From Druceiella hillmani (Eukaryota > Arthropoda > Insecta > Lepidoptera > Hepialidae): a stretch of DNA of 64,000 nucleotides. Each line of letters begins with the position of its first letter. The stretch's first letter is position 1. The translations under genes were made by a program, and so were the position numbers. Positions 38,171 through 49,395 of this stretch are shown here, piece by piece. The notes under the pieces are model-generated. The model was not told the origin of the DNA. It saw only the letters and a program-made list of their open reading frames with translations, and did no database searches. The stretch spans positions 10,791,501 to 10,855,500 of the forward strand of contig JAYKKI010000074.1 in the NCBI GenBank assembly GCA_039881145.1, given 5' to 3'.

Positions 38171-41100
38171 TTATAAGTGAAATAGTTTTAAAACTGTAAA
38201 GAAGAACAAAAATATGGAGGATCATACCATAAATCCGTCGCTCTTCCTTCTTTAAGCAACAAATAGACAATTTGAAAACTTAGTTAATCACGTGGGTCAT
38301 AATGTATACCTTTATACTAATCTCTTAGAAAATCGCGATATGAAATCGCCCTAACTATAGAAAATTCGATATCTCGCTCATAGGAAAAAAATTCCCTCAT
38401 ATTTTCCTCATATGACCTTACCAATAGCGTGTACTTTAAGGGAAGTTCACCCTCGTTTGAACTACTTCTCAGCCGAGTACGTTAATTCTCGCTCAGTGGA
38501 GTAAATATATTCATTTTGGCGTCAGGATAACACTATCGAGAAATAGTTACCGGTATATGAATGCTTTCGATTCCTCTTATCGAATTGCTCCGCCGACCGA
38601 AACATTTAGTAATAATTGAAGAGGAAGACACATACTCGTGAGTACTAGAAACATATAAAATTAAAGACGTACTATTTATAATTAGAGAAAAAAAAAATGT
38701 TTGAACCCTTAATGAATTTTGTTTCTTTTCAAACTTTATTTCACATGGAATTTTAAAAAATCGAGTACTTAATTTGTCTGCGTACCTCTCCTAAAATGTT
38801 GATGTGAATATAAATGCAATAGGTTTTATTAAACAGTCAGTAATTTGATGTTTTGACGTCAAACAATTTCTAAAGAAAACGGCTGTCAGAGAGGGACATG
38901 TGTGTGATGGCACAAGTTTTTCCTTTTTGGGTGCGGTACAAAAAAAGTATGAAAAATTGCTGAGAACTCTTGTTTCATTACGTATTTTTAAACCAGATGC
39001 TTATCTCCATTTTCTATATGTAATAAACATTATTTTTTCTTCATATACGTTTACGTATTTAATGTTATTTTATTGAGTGTAACTTTTTCATGGCTACTTA
39101 TTGTTTTTCTTTAAGCTCTTCTTTTAACTTTGAGAGTTTTGTGTCCCCAAAACTACTGGTCTCATTTAGTCGTTACAATATGGCCCAGGAGCCAAAGAAG
39201 GTTACATTTCCTTTGCCAATCTATGAACTAGATGCACAGTTGAACAATTCGCGGAGAAGGAGTGTAAAATTAAACCGTTGTTGCCATTATATGGGATAGC
39301 GTTTCTTTATCAATAAACGAGCTTTTAATTTCAAAATTAATTAGAATAAAATTTTAAAGTCTTCATAAAGATAATATTTAAGATATATATTTTACACTTG
39401 ATAATAATAATCAGTGTAATTGATTGAGATTATTTTCACATTTTTTCGTGTCAATTTGTTTCGTTAAAATGATCGAAAAGGAATATCTTTAAAATAGCTA
39501 CGTAGATATGACGGGAATTTCTTCAAGACAATTCCTTCAATAATTTTATTCTACATTACATACATTATAATGTCGCCAATAATATTGATTATATCAAATG
39601 TAAAAAGAAATGGCCAATTTTATATGAAATTTGATACCACAAACATGGGATATAAACTTTAAAAAAGCTCATATTTTTTAAACTATAAGAAATAAAAGTT
39701 TTATGCTATAAAAAATATTACAAAATAAAAAACTTGGTCTGCTTAAACGTTAATGTAATTAATTTTTGATATATCATGAATTCTTAGTAAAAAATGATAT
39801 AAAAAAGATGTAACAAAGTACATAATTACTTTTTGGAAAAGAATACTAATAATATTCAACACGGATCATTTTTTAAAGCGTAGCCATTGTTACAAGGAAT
39901 AAAATTCGACTTTTAACTGATTAAAAAATCATTCCCGTGTCGTCAAAAAAAATCTTTTTCGTTTTTTTCAAATATTACGTACCTTTTTTTTGACCCATTC
40001 TCCCTGCAAGTTTCTCGGCTTAACTTGTTAAATCAGAGTATGGGGTGTATACAACGGGATACTATGTGAACTTTGTGTTACTTGTTCAAATTTCCATAGA
40101 AAAAGCGTATAAATTTATGAGAAATAACCTGAATTTTCATGAAAAGAGATAATATTTCTCATTTACTTAATTTATTATTTAAAAAAATTAAATTAAAGCG
40201 ACAATTTTTCATTCCCTTTAAGAGAGTCATTTTTCTCTCGCAATACTCTAGGCTCAACATCACGTCGACTTTTGCCAGCCTCCTACAGTTAAAAACTTTA
40301 TTTCTTTCAATAAGGCATTATTTGTATTGCCAGAAGTTTATATCATTAAATGTAGTTAAATTACTGGGAAACAATTTGGATTTTTAGCAAAATTACGCGG
40401 TTTGCTAAACATGCAGAATACATAGGCGTTTGCTACAGATTCGAACGATAGCCGTATGTGCACAAAATTAATTTCCCATTGAAAATTTTAGGTGATACTA
40501 GAGTAGTAGGTATTGTTGCTTTTATATATGGCAATAATTCGAATATTAAACACATGACCAACGATTGCTTTCATTATCTTCCTTGTCGCTCTCCCATATA
40601 AATCAATACGCAGTGGAAACCTAATTTACTATTCAGCTTATAATTACTTTGTATCCAGATTAAAACCAGCCATAAAGGTAAGATTTTTTATTTTGTTATA
40701 ACTTCTAAATATTTTCCGAACACGGTAAAAGTTAAAGGCAAATAATTTACAATAACAGTTATTTACAAATTAAACCTGTGAATTACTTGTGGAACTTACT
40801 CTATGAGGGCAAGATTAGTTACTGGCAAAATTTAAAAAAAATAAAATCCGGAGCAGCACTATTTGCTGAAATGAAAAATCGAAGAAGAATGTTGGCTTAT
40901 AGTTAAGTTATAAAAACAGTAGCTACTTTCTTACCCGAACGTAAAGGATTAATAATAGAATCCTTTTAATAAAGAGTAATACGCAAAAAAAATCTTAATA
41001 ATTAACTAACCATAATCGATCATTACTAAAACAAAATTAATGTCCAGTGATCAAACTTTCTTGTATCAAAATATAAAGATATTTTTTTTATTTTCCTATA

Positions 41101-41715
41101 TATTAAACATCAATTATTCTAATAAGTGACCTTATAACGTATTACACTCATTCAAAATTTATTCCAAACAGAACTTCAAGCATTGTCAAAAATATCAACG
41201 GAATTGAATATTGAAAATATTTGGTGTTAATTTTGTAGAAATTCGTAATAACCTAATTTTTATTCACAGCTAAATGAAAGTACGTGATGTAGTATTATTT
41301 CTACTTTATTTAAATGCTTAACCACAAGCTAGGCTTCTTTGTAAGAGGACTTCTTCAGAAGGATAATTTGAAGAAAATAACTTTTGAAAACTTCCAACAG
41401 CGTTTAAATATTAAACAAAACAATAGCGGTAGTGGGGTTTGAGTGGGTTTTCCTCATTTTTACGTTAGAGAGTTTATGGTGTGGGATCAGTATAGTTTTA
41501 CTTATATTTTCGAAAGTTATTTTGGTGAGGGCAATAAATTAAATGGATGGTATTCTTGGTAACATATTTGAAATGACACGAGCATCTAATGGTTTGAACA
41601 AGGATATACTACTAATGATATATATATCCCACCTTTTGTTTTCTTTTGTGACATGTCTCCTTAGATGTGCGACCGGGCTGAAACAATTTGAACTGCAGTA
41701 TCAATGTTATCTAAC
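38171..41715. other. AT-rich non-coding stretch
   Basis: No gene recognised. Short plus frames at 39,090-39,299 (MATYCFSLSSSF...) and 40,139-40,387 have no domain. Confidence 0.45.
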
Positions 41716-41994
<279 letters not shown>

Positions 41995-41997
41995 CTA

Positions 41998-44286
41998 CTA
42001 CTTGCCAACGCCCACCCTTGGCTGTTGAGCCATTTGGTGGCGCGCCGACCAGTATAGATGAACATCTTTGAATGGGTCATCATCGTCCCCCTGGTGGTTG
42101 ATTCCATTGCAATCCGGCAGGTGATCCGCATTCATTAAATCGTGTCCGCACAGGGGACATTCAGAGGTTGGGAGAACACCAATGCGGTGTAGGTGTGCTG
42201 CGAGGTAGTCATGGCCAGTCTGCATTCTGAACCTGGCTACGCTCACAGCTCGTGGTAGTTTGTGGTCAATGGGTCCGATGGTGACCAGACTTTCCCATTT
42301 TTTCCCTACGGAAAGCTGTGTGAGGTGTTGCCTGCCTGTCCGGTTAATAGCCCTGTTGATGATGGCCCTCATGCTCTGTAGCGAGGGCATACAGGCAGGT
42401 TGAGCCATGGACGCGCCCCTTTTGGCCAAGATGTCTGCCCTCTCGTTTCCAAAGATGTCGACATGGCTAGGGATCCATTGCAATATGAGTTGCCATCCCC
42501 TATTTGCCAGAAGTTCTAGGGCTTTTCTGTTCTCCATCGTTCTCTTGCAGTCTGTTTCCGTATTGCGGGACAGGTTTTGGATAGCCGCTTGTGAGTCGAC
42601 TAAGAAGACTGCTTTAGGTGTTGGGGCTATTTTGTTCAGTTCAGCTGCTGCCGCTTGTACAGCTGCTATTTCTCTATCGTAGTTGCTCTGAGGGGCTCCC
42701 AGTGCTAAGAATCCTTCAAAATTAGAACTGTAGTAGGCAGCTCCGGTTGCCCCTGTTTCAGGGATCGATGACCCGTCTGTGTATACATGTAACCAATCAG
42801 GTTGTGGGTATTCTTCGCTGATTGTTTGCAGGGCAGCCTGTTTCAGCTCGATGTCCAAGGATGCTGGTTTCGTCTGATTGTGGTTTTTTAAGCTGTAATT
42901 AGCCTTCGGTAGATTGTAGAAAAACTCGCAGTAATTTGTAAGTGGTGCTGGCTCCTCCAGGGCAATTCCATACTTTGTAGCCAGCTTCTTATAGGAGGCC
43001 AATGGGGATATTTGGGTTTTCAGTCGGGCAGTGGCCTGTCTGTAGTTCGTCCAATGCGTGTAAACACTTCTGTGTCTCTGCCAAAAACGGAGGGCTAATT
43101 TCTCTCTATGGCTTTCCATTGAACTACATTTGGTTTGTGCTTCCATAGCAGCAATGGGTGTGGATTTAGGCGCTCCCGTTATTATCCTAAGCGCTGTGTT
43201 CTGCACGGTATCCAATTTACTGAGGGTGGTGGTCACTTCGCTCCCGTAATCAAGGACGGGTCTGATATATGTCTTGTAGGTGGTAATCAACACATCCTGG
43301 CTTGCACCCCAGGTTGTGGCTGTTAATCTTTTTAATATCCCGATTCTTTTGGCTGCTCTTTCCGCACATTGCTCGATGTGAGGGCGCCATGTTAAACGTT
43401 TATCAAGTATAACACCAAGGTACTTAGAGAGGTTGCTTTCCTCCAACGCTGTGTTTTTGTAGGACAATGAGATGCTGGGTATTTTGGTGGAGAGCTTGAA
43501 CAATTGGAAGGTGGTTTTTGTGGAGCTTACTGTCATCGAATTTTGACTGGTCCACAATTCCAACCATTTGAGTGCGTCATTTAACGCTGTTTCGAGAGCT
43601 ATAATGCTACTGCTCGACGCCCACATGAGCAAGTCGTCCGCATATAGTAGAGCTTTAATACCGGGCGCTTCTCTGACGGCGTCAAGTACATCGTTGATCA
43701 TAATATTAAATAATGTGCAACTGAGCACAGCTCCCTGTGCAAGGCCTTGCTTTTGAATGCAAAACTTCGACTTCCGGTTACTGTATTTAACTCGACAAAG
43801 TCTTTGCGGCAGCGATGACTTAATCCACTTGAAAAGGTTTCCAGATATGCCGTTTGTTGCTAATTTGTGTATGAGCATTGGCCGCCATACGGTGTCATAG
43901 GCGGCCTTGAGATCCACCAAAACCGCCAGAGCGGACATCTTTCTTTGGTAACCGTCTTTGACGTGTTGCGTGAAGTTTACCACATGATCCATAGTACTGC
44001 GGTGTCTTCGAAATCCGGCTTGGGCGTCATCGAGTACACCATTTTGTTCTATATATTGGTTTAGTCGAAGGGCGACCATCTTCTCTGCTACCTTGCAGCT
44101 GGCACTAGTTAGGGAGATTGGCCTGTAACTTTTGGGCTGTTCCGGTGGTTTATCCTTTTTTAGAATTGGTATGATTTCAGCTTTCCTCCATTGCTGGGGC
44201 ACGTGATAACTCCATGTTAGGTTCACCAATGACAAAAAGGGCTTCATCTCCCAAGTTGACAATGAATTCCGGATAAATTTTGTCAC
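41998..44286 (-). CDS. Retrotransposon ORF, reverse transcriptase - RNase H - CCHC part
   Basis: 762-codon open frame. The first residues up to about 15 are out-of-frame; homology starts near [20 protein letters not shown]. The RT palm is at residues about 35-300: [11 protein letters not shown] (first catalytic Asp, D125), [14 protein letters not shown] (181-194) and LLYADDLL with the catalytic YADD at 215-218. The thumb/connector follows ([22 protein letters not shown]). RNase H spans about 498-622 with D504 (YTDGSS), E539 (DREIAA), D564 (LVDSQAA) and D618 (NERADILAK); H608 of [10 protein letters not shown] is also present, so the domain looks catalytically complete. A C-terminal CX2CX8HX3C knuckle lies at 710-726 ([17 protein letters not shown]). 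It would copy the RNA onto nicked target DNA and remove template RNA. The stop codon touches the TA tail. It continues the endonuclease frame at 44,177-45,704, from which it is separated by a 1-base shift. Confidence 0.92.
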   Translation of the reverse strand: MTKFIRNSLSTWEMKPFLSLVNLTWSYHVPQQWRKAEIIPILKKDKPPEQPKSYRPISLTSASCKVAEKMVALRLNQYIEQNGVLDDAQAGFRRHRSTMDHVVNFTQHVKDGYQRKMSALAVLVDLKAAYDTVWRPMLIHKLATNGISGNLFKWIKSSLPQRLCRVKYSNRKSKFCIQKQGLAQGAVLSCTLFNIMINDVLDAVREAPGIKALLYADDLLMWASSSSIIALETALNDALKWLELWTSQNSMTVSSTKTTFQLFKLSTKIPSISLSYKNTALEESNLSKYLGVILDKRLTWRPHIEQCAERAAKRIGILKRLTATTWGASQDVLITTYKTYIRPVLDYGSEVTTTLSKLDTVQNTALRIITGAPKSTPIAAMEAQTKCSSMESHREKLALRFWQRHRSVYTHWTNYRQATARLKTQISPLASYKKLATKYGIALEEPAPLTNYCEFFYNLPKANYSLKNHNQTKPASLDIELKQAALQTISEEYPQPDWLHVYTDGSSIPETGATGAAYYSSNFEGFLALGAPQSNYDREIAAVQAAAAELNKIAPTPKAVFLVDSQAAIQNLSRNTETDCKRTMENRKALELLANRGWQLILQWIPSHVDIFGNERADILAKRGASMAQPACMPSLQSMRAIINRAINRTGRQHLTQLSVGKKWESLVTIGPIDHKLPRAVSVARFRMQTGHDYLAAHLHRIGVLPTSECPLCGHDLMNADHLPDCNGINHQGDDDDPFKDVHLYWSARHQMAQQPRVGVGK

Positions 44287-45704
44287 AACCTGCAGCTTTC
44301 TTTAGTTTAGTCTGGGCCAAGGCCAATTCCAATTCCTTTCCTGTAAAAGGCGACGTGAAGAGTTCGTGTGTCTTTTTATTAATGCAAGATGGCACTGGGC
44401 CTTTACATAAGGTCTTTTCAATATCCCTATCCCCTCTCGTTCTGCTGATCTTGGCATAATGTTTGCACAGTGCATTTGCAGCATCGTAAGGGTCAGTGAC
44501 TGGTCTGCTTGAGTACAGAATAGGGTTTTGCATTTTTTTAGAGGCATGGTTATTTAGCCGGGAGATAAAACGATGTGCTTTTAAGCCATCTCTCCGATAG
44601 TCCGGGTCAGTGATGAAAGACTTGAAGGCTAAATGTTTGGAGGTTTTTACTTCTCTATGTAATTCGGCCTGGTGTTTTCTGAGGCATATCAGGTCTTCCT
44701 GGGTCCCTGATCTTTCTGCTATTTTACGTGATCGATTGCGTTTCTTCTTCAGCAAGGTAAGTGTTGCACTCCAGTAGGGTTTAAACATCTTTACTTGTCC
44801 TCTAGGAACGCATTTGTAAGCGCAATCTAAGATAATTTGATTTAGAAGGTCGGTGGCTTTCTCGGGTATTTCTGGGAGCACTTTACTACCCAGGGCCTCA
44901 TCTGTAAGCCTTCGATATTTGTTCCAGTCTGCCTTTTTAAAATTCCACCGGAGGGCTCTGGTATTTATAAATTTGGTTTTGTTTGTCCGTACAGTTATGA
45001 GGATAGCTCTATGTCCGCAACCCCCAGCATCTTCGAGAAGTTTTGCAATGGTTCTGTCAGCGATGTTCGAATGGGCTAGTACTAGATCCGGTCTTGACAG
45101 TTGTCCGGCATATGATAGGAATGTCGGTAGGGTATCAATGATTTGGAGTTGACTGTTATCTATCCAATCTTGAGTAAGCCTTCCAACAGGCGACAGTTGT
45201 GTGTAGCGCCATCTCGGTGACTGACTGTTAAAATCTCCCACAATTAAACTGTTGGGTTGGATAGTTCTCTCAATTTCTGTATAGGATGGTAAGTTTCCTG
45301 GGGGGTTATAGATGCTGATGATGTTAAAATGCTGTTTGTTCTTCCAAACTTCAATCTGAACAGCTTCAAGTTTATCATTATCATCCATCTCATGTATTAT
45401 CTAGAAATTTGCTGTGAGACCATCTCTAACCCCTATAAAAATTCCGGATGCTATTTGCCGTGATCTCTTGAGGACAGAGACCGCATATCCGCTTGTCTGG
45501 TAAAAATCAGGAGTTTCAGTGGCTGTTCCCGCTTCAATTATAAAATAGATATCCGCGTTTGCTCCCATGCAAACGCGGATATCTAATGCTTCGTTTGAAT
45601 TGTAGAAATTTTACGTTGTTGAGGCCTCCTGCATTCCAAAAAATAATGCGGAGGCTAGTATCCGAGCCCTGAAAAGGGCTGTTTTTTGAAAGGTTCGTAG
45701 ACAT
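44177..45704 (-). pseudogene. Retrotransposon ORF, endonuclease part (broken)
   Basis: From ATG at 45,704 the protein starts MSTNLSKNSPFQGSD and reaches FWNAGGLNNVKFLQ, the usual first motif of AP-type endonucleases. The frame is lost at a palindrome (45,546-45,585). The next frame gives ANADIYFIIEAGTATETP with the catalytic Glu, then SGYAVSV and GIFIGVRDG, and meets TAG at 45,403. The same frame reopens (M at 45,388, 403 codons) with IYNPPGN, IVGDFNSQSP (catalytic Asp and Asn), RPDLVLAHS and GCGHRAILI (final His; most relatives have SDH). A basic linker (KKKRNRSRKIAE) leads to [16 protein letters not shown], the start of the RT finger. A one-base shift in an A5 run (44,234-44,238) then throws translation out of the RT frame. 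The domain nicks the target to prime reverse transcription. Start choice rests on the first ATG after the ribozyme and just before the FWNAGG motif. Confidence 0.85.
45546..45585. repeat. Perfect palindrome inside the endonuclease region
   Basis: TAGATATCCGCGTTTGC (45,546-45,562) and its exact complement (45,569-45,585) flank a 6-nt loop. One arm encodes the expected ANADIY residues. The other arm replaces coding sequence and causes the first frameshift, which looks like a template-switch mutation. Confidence 0.92.
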
Positions 45705-45734
45705 TCTGGTCAGCGCGCTTTAAGGCGATCTATG

Positions 45735-45791
45735 GTTGATCGTTTTGATTACGCAGGGGGCACCACGAGCAGGCGATCAACATCACCCCCC
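45735..45791 (-). ncRNA. HDV-like self-cleaving ribozyme, apparently lacking P4
   Basis: Numbering from the first G (45,791 = 1). P1 pairs 1-7 (GGGGGGU) with 31-37 (GCCCCCU), giving 7 bp with the G·U at the cleavage-site pair typical of the fold. P2 pairs 11-17 (GUUGAUC) with 51-57 (GAUCAAC). P3 pairs 18-20 (GCC) with 28-30 (GGU), directly followed by P1'. L3 is UGCUCGU, and its G22-C23 can pair with G38-C39 as P1.1. J1.1/4 is GUAAU, followed at once by C45-A-A-A-A-C, the expected J4/2 with its catalytic cytosine. The strand order P1-P2-P3-P3'-P1'-P2' is the nested double pseudoknot of the family; only P4 has no sequence to form it. HDV-like ribozymes at the 5' ends of R2, RTE and ingi-type elements release the RNA from upstream transcripts. 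Cleavage here would fall exactly between flank (TGTAC) and element. Activity without P4 is untested. Confidence 0.78.
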
Positions 45792-45795
45792 GTAC

Positions 45796-45808
45796 ATATA
45801 TATATATA

Positions 45809-45863
<55 letters not shown>

Positions 45864-45868
45864 ATATA
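45796..45868. repeat. (TA)n tract at the retrotransposon 5' flank
   Basis: TA dinucleotides with ATATTTATA and ATGTATGTA interruptions. It begins four bases beyond the first ribozyme G and ends at the motif GTATATATAGGGA (45,860-45,872). Confidence 0.95.
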
Positions 45869-45956
45869 GGGAAATAAATATTAATATTTGAACAACAGTT
45901 ATTTCGTATTATTACATTAAAAAAAATATTACTTGCGAATATGTTTAAACAATATT

Positions 45957-45958
45957 GT

Positions 45959-46009
<51 letters not shown>
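45957..46009. repeat. (TA)n microsatellite
   Basis: Second TA tract, ending in the same GTATATATAGGGA motif (46,001-46,013) as the neighbouring tract. An 88-bp AT-rich spacer separates the two. Confidence 0.95.
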
Positions 46010-46132
46010 GGGAGAATTGTTTGTATGAGGGTGATGGTTATTGTCAATAAGATGTTTTGCGAAATGAGGTGTGTCCGGTTTGATATTTCTCCAGTCAGCA
46101 ATGGATTCTTTACCATCAGATACAAAAAACAC
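46010..46132 (-). pseudogene. Penelope/GIY-YIG-type protein remnant (5' side of insertion)
   Basis: Minus frame from 46,111 reads KESIADWRNIKPDTPHFAKH and LIDNNHHPHTNNSP, then dissolves into the TA tract. 'sxFAkHLid.nH' is, by recollection, the block just after the GIY-YIG core in Penelope-like and related insect proteins. Together with 41,716-41,870 it suggests one old coding segment split by the TA repeats and the 3.8-kb retrotransposon. Too short for certainty. Confidence 0.4.
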
Positions 46133-48814
46133 ATTGCTAGCTGTCGAAACAATTATAATAAAATAACAATCTTAAATATTCTAGAAAAGATTTTTGTTAA
46201 ACGGCAAGTTTAAGACACCGTGTGGTTTAGATATAAAAAATAATCAAACGGACAAAAGTTTATTTTTTTGACTGACGCCAAAATTACTAATAAGCGCATA
46301 ACACTTATTTCATTGATTAATTCGTAATAAAATAAAAACTAAGTCAAGTCATACTTTGGCCTAAACTCTACTGTGGACTTTTTTGAAAACATTATCGAAC
46401 CAAGTACGTTAGTTGATTCCGCTATGTTTATTAAACAAAATGTTTCCTTGCAATGTTAAAGTTAGGAGAGAAAATACCATAAACTTAAAATTTGCTTCTC
46501 AAATTTGCTGTTACTTTTAAATTCTCACAACATAAACTGGAATATTAATATAACATTGAAATAAAATTTCATATATAAGCGAAACTCTAAAATATGCCAT
46601 TTATTGTTACCTTCCTGTAATGTTTTATATTCTACAGACACGATTTCCTTGCCAATATTATGCGAAGCATAAATTAAAAGCTTTTCGCTGCCTGTCGGCA
46701 ATTACAATACTTCGCGTGGCTCTAAGAAAGCTCTTATACTCCGGAAATATTTACGTCGATACAGGTAAAAGTATTCGTATGAATGAGTTATTGATAACAT
46801 AATATATTATCCGTGTATATTCAAATTTGTCGAGTACGCGTTCCTTGGAGCGTTTTCTTATGTAACTGAAATATTATGCAAATTCCGCATAATGTGGAAA
46901 TATCTTTATGATAAACATATGTTAAAATAATCTCACAAGAGTTATAGGAAAAAAATTGTTTTAATGTATTTTGTCGTAAACAATTTTAAAACATTTTAAA
47001 ACTTGATATATTTGAATACTTTACTTGGTAATTTATTTGTCTAGTGCTTATTATTGCTGAGTAAGATGAAAATTTAGAGTTATTCGTTTATAAAGTTGAA
47101 ACAATAAACTACTTGTTAATGTAATTATATATATAATTGGAGAATGATTATATATTCTCATCCGCATTCTTCCACTATCTCATTAATAATAGAAATTCAA
47201 ACGTTTTGATGTGCGTTCTTCAATCGCGCATAAACACTTAGAGCAGATTTTTAAAAGTTTGGTGTAGGCACGAGTTGAAATTCGAATTAACATACAGGCT
47301 AACTTTAAATCTGCGATATAGTGTTATTTATGTGGGCTGAAACGCTGAAACTCGGTGTTATTTAAACAATAATATATTTAGTACCACAGCATATTGAAAT
47401 GTATATATCAAATATATTTTCCAAGTGTGTTGGGCCAACACTCTCGTGTGTTTATTATTATTGTTTACATAGGAGTATTGCAGTACTGAACTGAAATTTA
47501 ATGGATGATTTTAAGTGACGTTCGAAAGCTTGTTCATTTATATTTTAGTCTATATATAGAAAAATTGTGTGAGACCTTACCATGCTTATGAATAATCCAT
47601 TTGCTGTTCCATAATTATATAAGTGTATACAATTCTGAAAGTTTTTATGAGATTTTTTGAATTGATATTGGCATTCTAGAGTTTATTAAACGGAATATCC
47701 AAAAACAATATTCAGCACTTATGTCTGTACTTAACTTGAATGTATTAAACTGGTTCCTTTTTAAGAATATTTATATCTCGTGCCTCCAACAAAATATAAT
47801 TCGTACTGCAATTTTTTGGGCGGACGCGTAACTTCAGAAAAATTCACAAAAGCTACCGTTCTCCTCATAACACTTTGTTCTGTCTGAGATCCTCTTATTT
47901 TCCATCTGCTGTTATATTTGTCGTATTTTAATGTTATTGTTATTAGTTTATTCTAAGTAATTCATCAACGAATTACTCGAAGTTTCGTTCACCTTTATTG
48001 CTTAAAACTATCGTTCGAATGACCTGTGATTATCGGAATTATGGAAACGGTAATTTATCATAGTGAGGTTTTTAACACGTTTACTAGAATATTTTAAATG
48101 ATGAATCGGATTTAAAAAATGTACTATCATATACCATTATTTTAACTAATGAAGATGATAAGAGAGATGCAAGAAACATAGCCTTCAATGAGCGATCGGT
48201 TTTGCAGTTTAACTACAATAGGGTTGAAACAATAAGTTTGAAAAACTAAAAAAACTCAGAATCCTTATAGTTTCGTCATGTTCGTCCGTCGGTTATATTC
48301 TTTTGGTATCTATAAATTTAGAATTGCGTCCATTAAATTTTGCAAGTGTATACTTCTGCTAAAATTCAAATTAATTTGCAGAAAATATTTTTTTTTAGTT
48401 CCAGCAAAATAAGCAAATAACCCTTTATTGGGCTACCAAAATTTATATTTAATACCCACTGTGTCTATTGTAAAAACGTCATTACGTAGAAAACTATAAT
48501 TCAGCTCAAACGTCGTGTGTTTACACAACAAAGGACAAAAAAAACTAAAAATTAAAGCTTAAAAACTTTATAAACCGTAGCACTTTTGAGATATTCACCA
48601 TATTTTTGCGCCAGAGAAATACGAATATATATATTGATGTTGTATAATCAGGATGATATTTTTGTGAAAAATCTACAAAGTACATGAATGACTAGATGAC
48701 TTTATAACTTGATTCGTGTTTATGATATCGAATAAAATTATCTTAAACAAAAAAAATATTGTAATGTTGATTGATATTCAATATTATATCGTCTTAATTT
48801 TTATGGCCTCCGTC
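46133..48814. other. AT-rich non-coding stretch
   Basis: No gene recognised. The only local structure noted is the short palindrome GTGTTGGGCCAACAC at about 47,437. Confidence 0.45.
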
Positions 48815-49395
48815 ACAACACAGTCGGCGGCAGCTACCGATTTGGATATCAGCGAATTAGTCAAAATTGTCGGTTATATTATATTATTTTAGCTCATAAT
48901 AACACGTTCATTTTGCAGTAAAATATAACGTGTTGTACATTTGATAATGTTTATGAGACATTGGAGATTAATTTACAGAGGTTAGCGGTAATAGAAAAAC
49001 TTTATTAACGGATTGAAAGCAAAGTAATTGTAAATATCCATTAAAACGCAAAATGCGCTGGTGTGATCTTAAACTATTTATTTAATATTCATTATCTTAA
49101 GATGTGATTGCAAATTTTATGTATGTAGTCTTTTTATGTCCATCGATATATTTTTAAATGAATACTCTTTAATTCGTTTTAAAGATCAGACCAACTTATG
49201 GCGTAAACGAGAACGTTGGAGAAGTACTAATGAAAACAAAATTTGACAGAAATGAAAAAAATAAACCTAAATTTGGATCGGTGATCAAAGATTCCACACG
49301 TGTTTTGAAATGAAATTACTTTATTTATCATAAATCATCATTAATATTGACTTCCCGGCGCGATTAATATTTAATAATTTAATTAAATATGGGAA
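48815..49395 (+). repeat. Dispersed repeat family A, copy 2
   Basis: Direct-orientation homologue of 37,570-38,170, 11.2 kb away, starting at CACAGTCGGCGGCAGCTA and extending past TAAATCATCATTAATATTGA. Its end also weakly resembles 59,235-59,325 (AGTCATCATAAATATTGGTT). Confidence 0.7.

Larger units (their letters stand above)
41998..45791 (-). mobile_element. Non-LTR retrotransposon, single ORF (EN-RT-RNase H-CCHC), near full length, inactive
   Basis: The element runs on the minus strand from a G-rich 5' terminus at 45,791 to a TAG TAG TAA string at 42,000-41,992, then TA dinucleotides. It is about 3.8 kb and much richer in G+C than its surroundings. Parts in order are an HDV-like ribozyme (45,791-45,735), a 31-nt leader, an ORF from ATG at 45,704 with an AP-type endonuclease, reverse transcriptase, RNase H and zinc knuckle, and no 3' UTR. 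RNase H places it near the I/Ingi-like group of LINEs rather than Jockey or RTE; the exact clade is inferred. No gag-like ORF1 precedes it. Both flanks are TA repeats (41,869-41,992 and 45,796-45,868), suggesting insertion into a TA run. Defects are a frameshift at about 45,546-45,585, TAG at 45,403-45,401 and a frameshift near 44,234-44,238. Few lesions imply a fairly recent copy. Confidence 0.93.

Noticed and set aside
42407..45152. Plus-strand frames of 60-99 codons across the retrotransposon
   Set aside because: They are antisense shadows of the minus-strand EN-RT-RNase H ORF.
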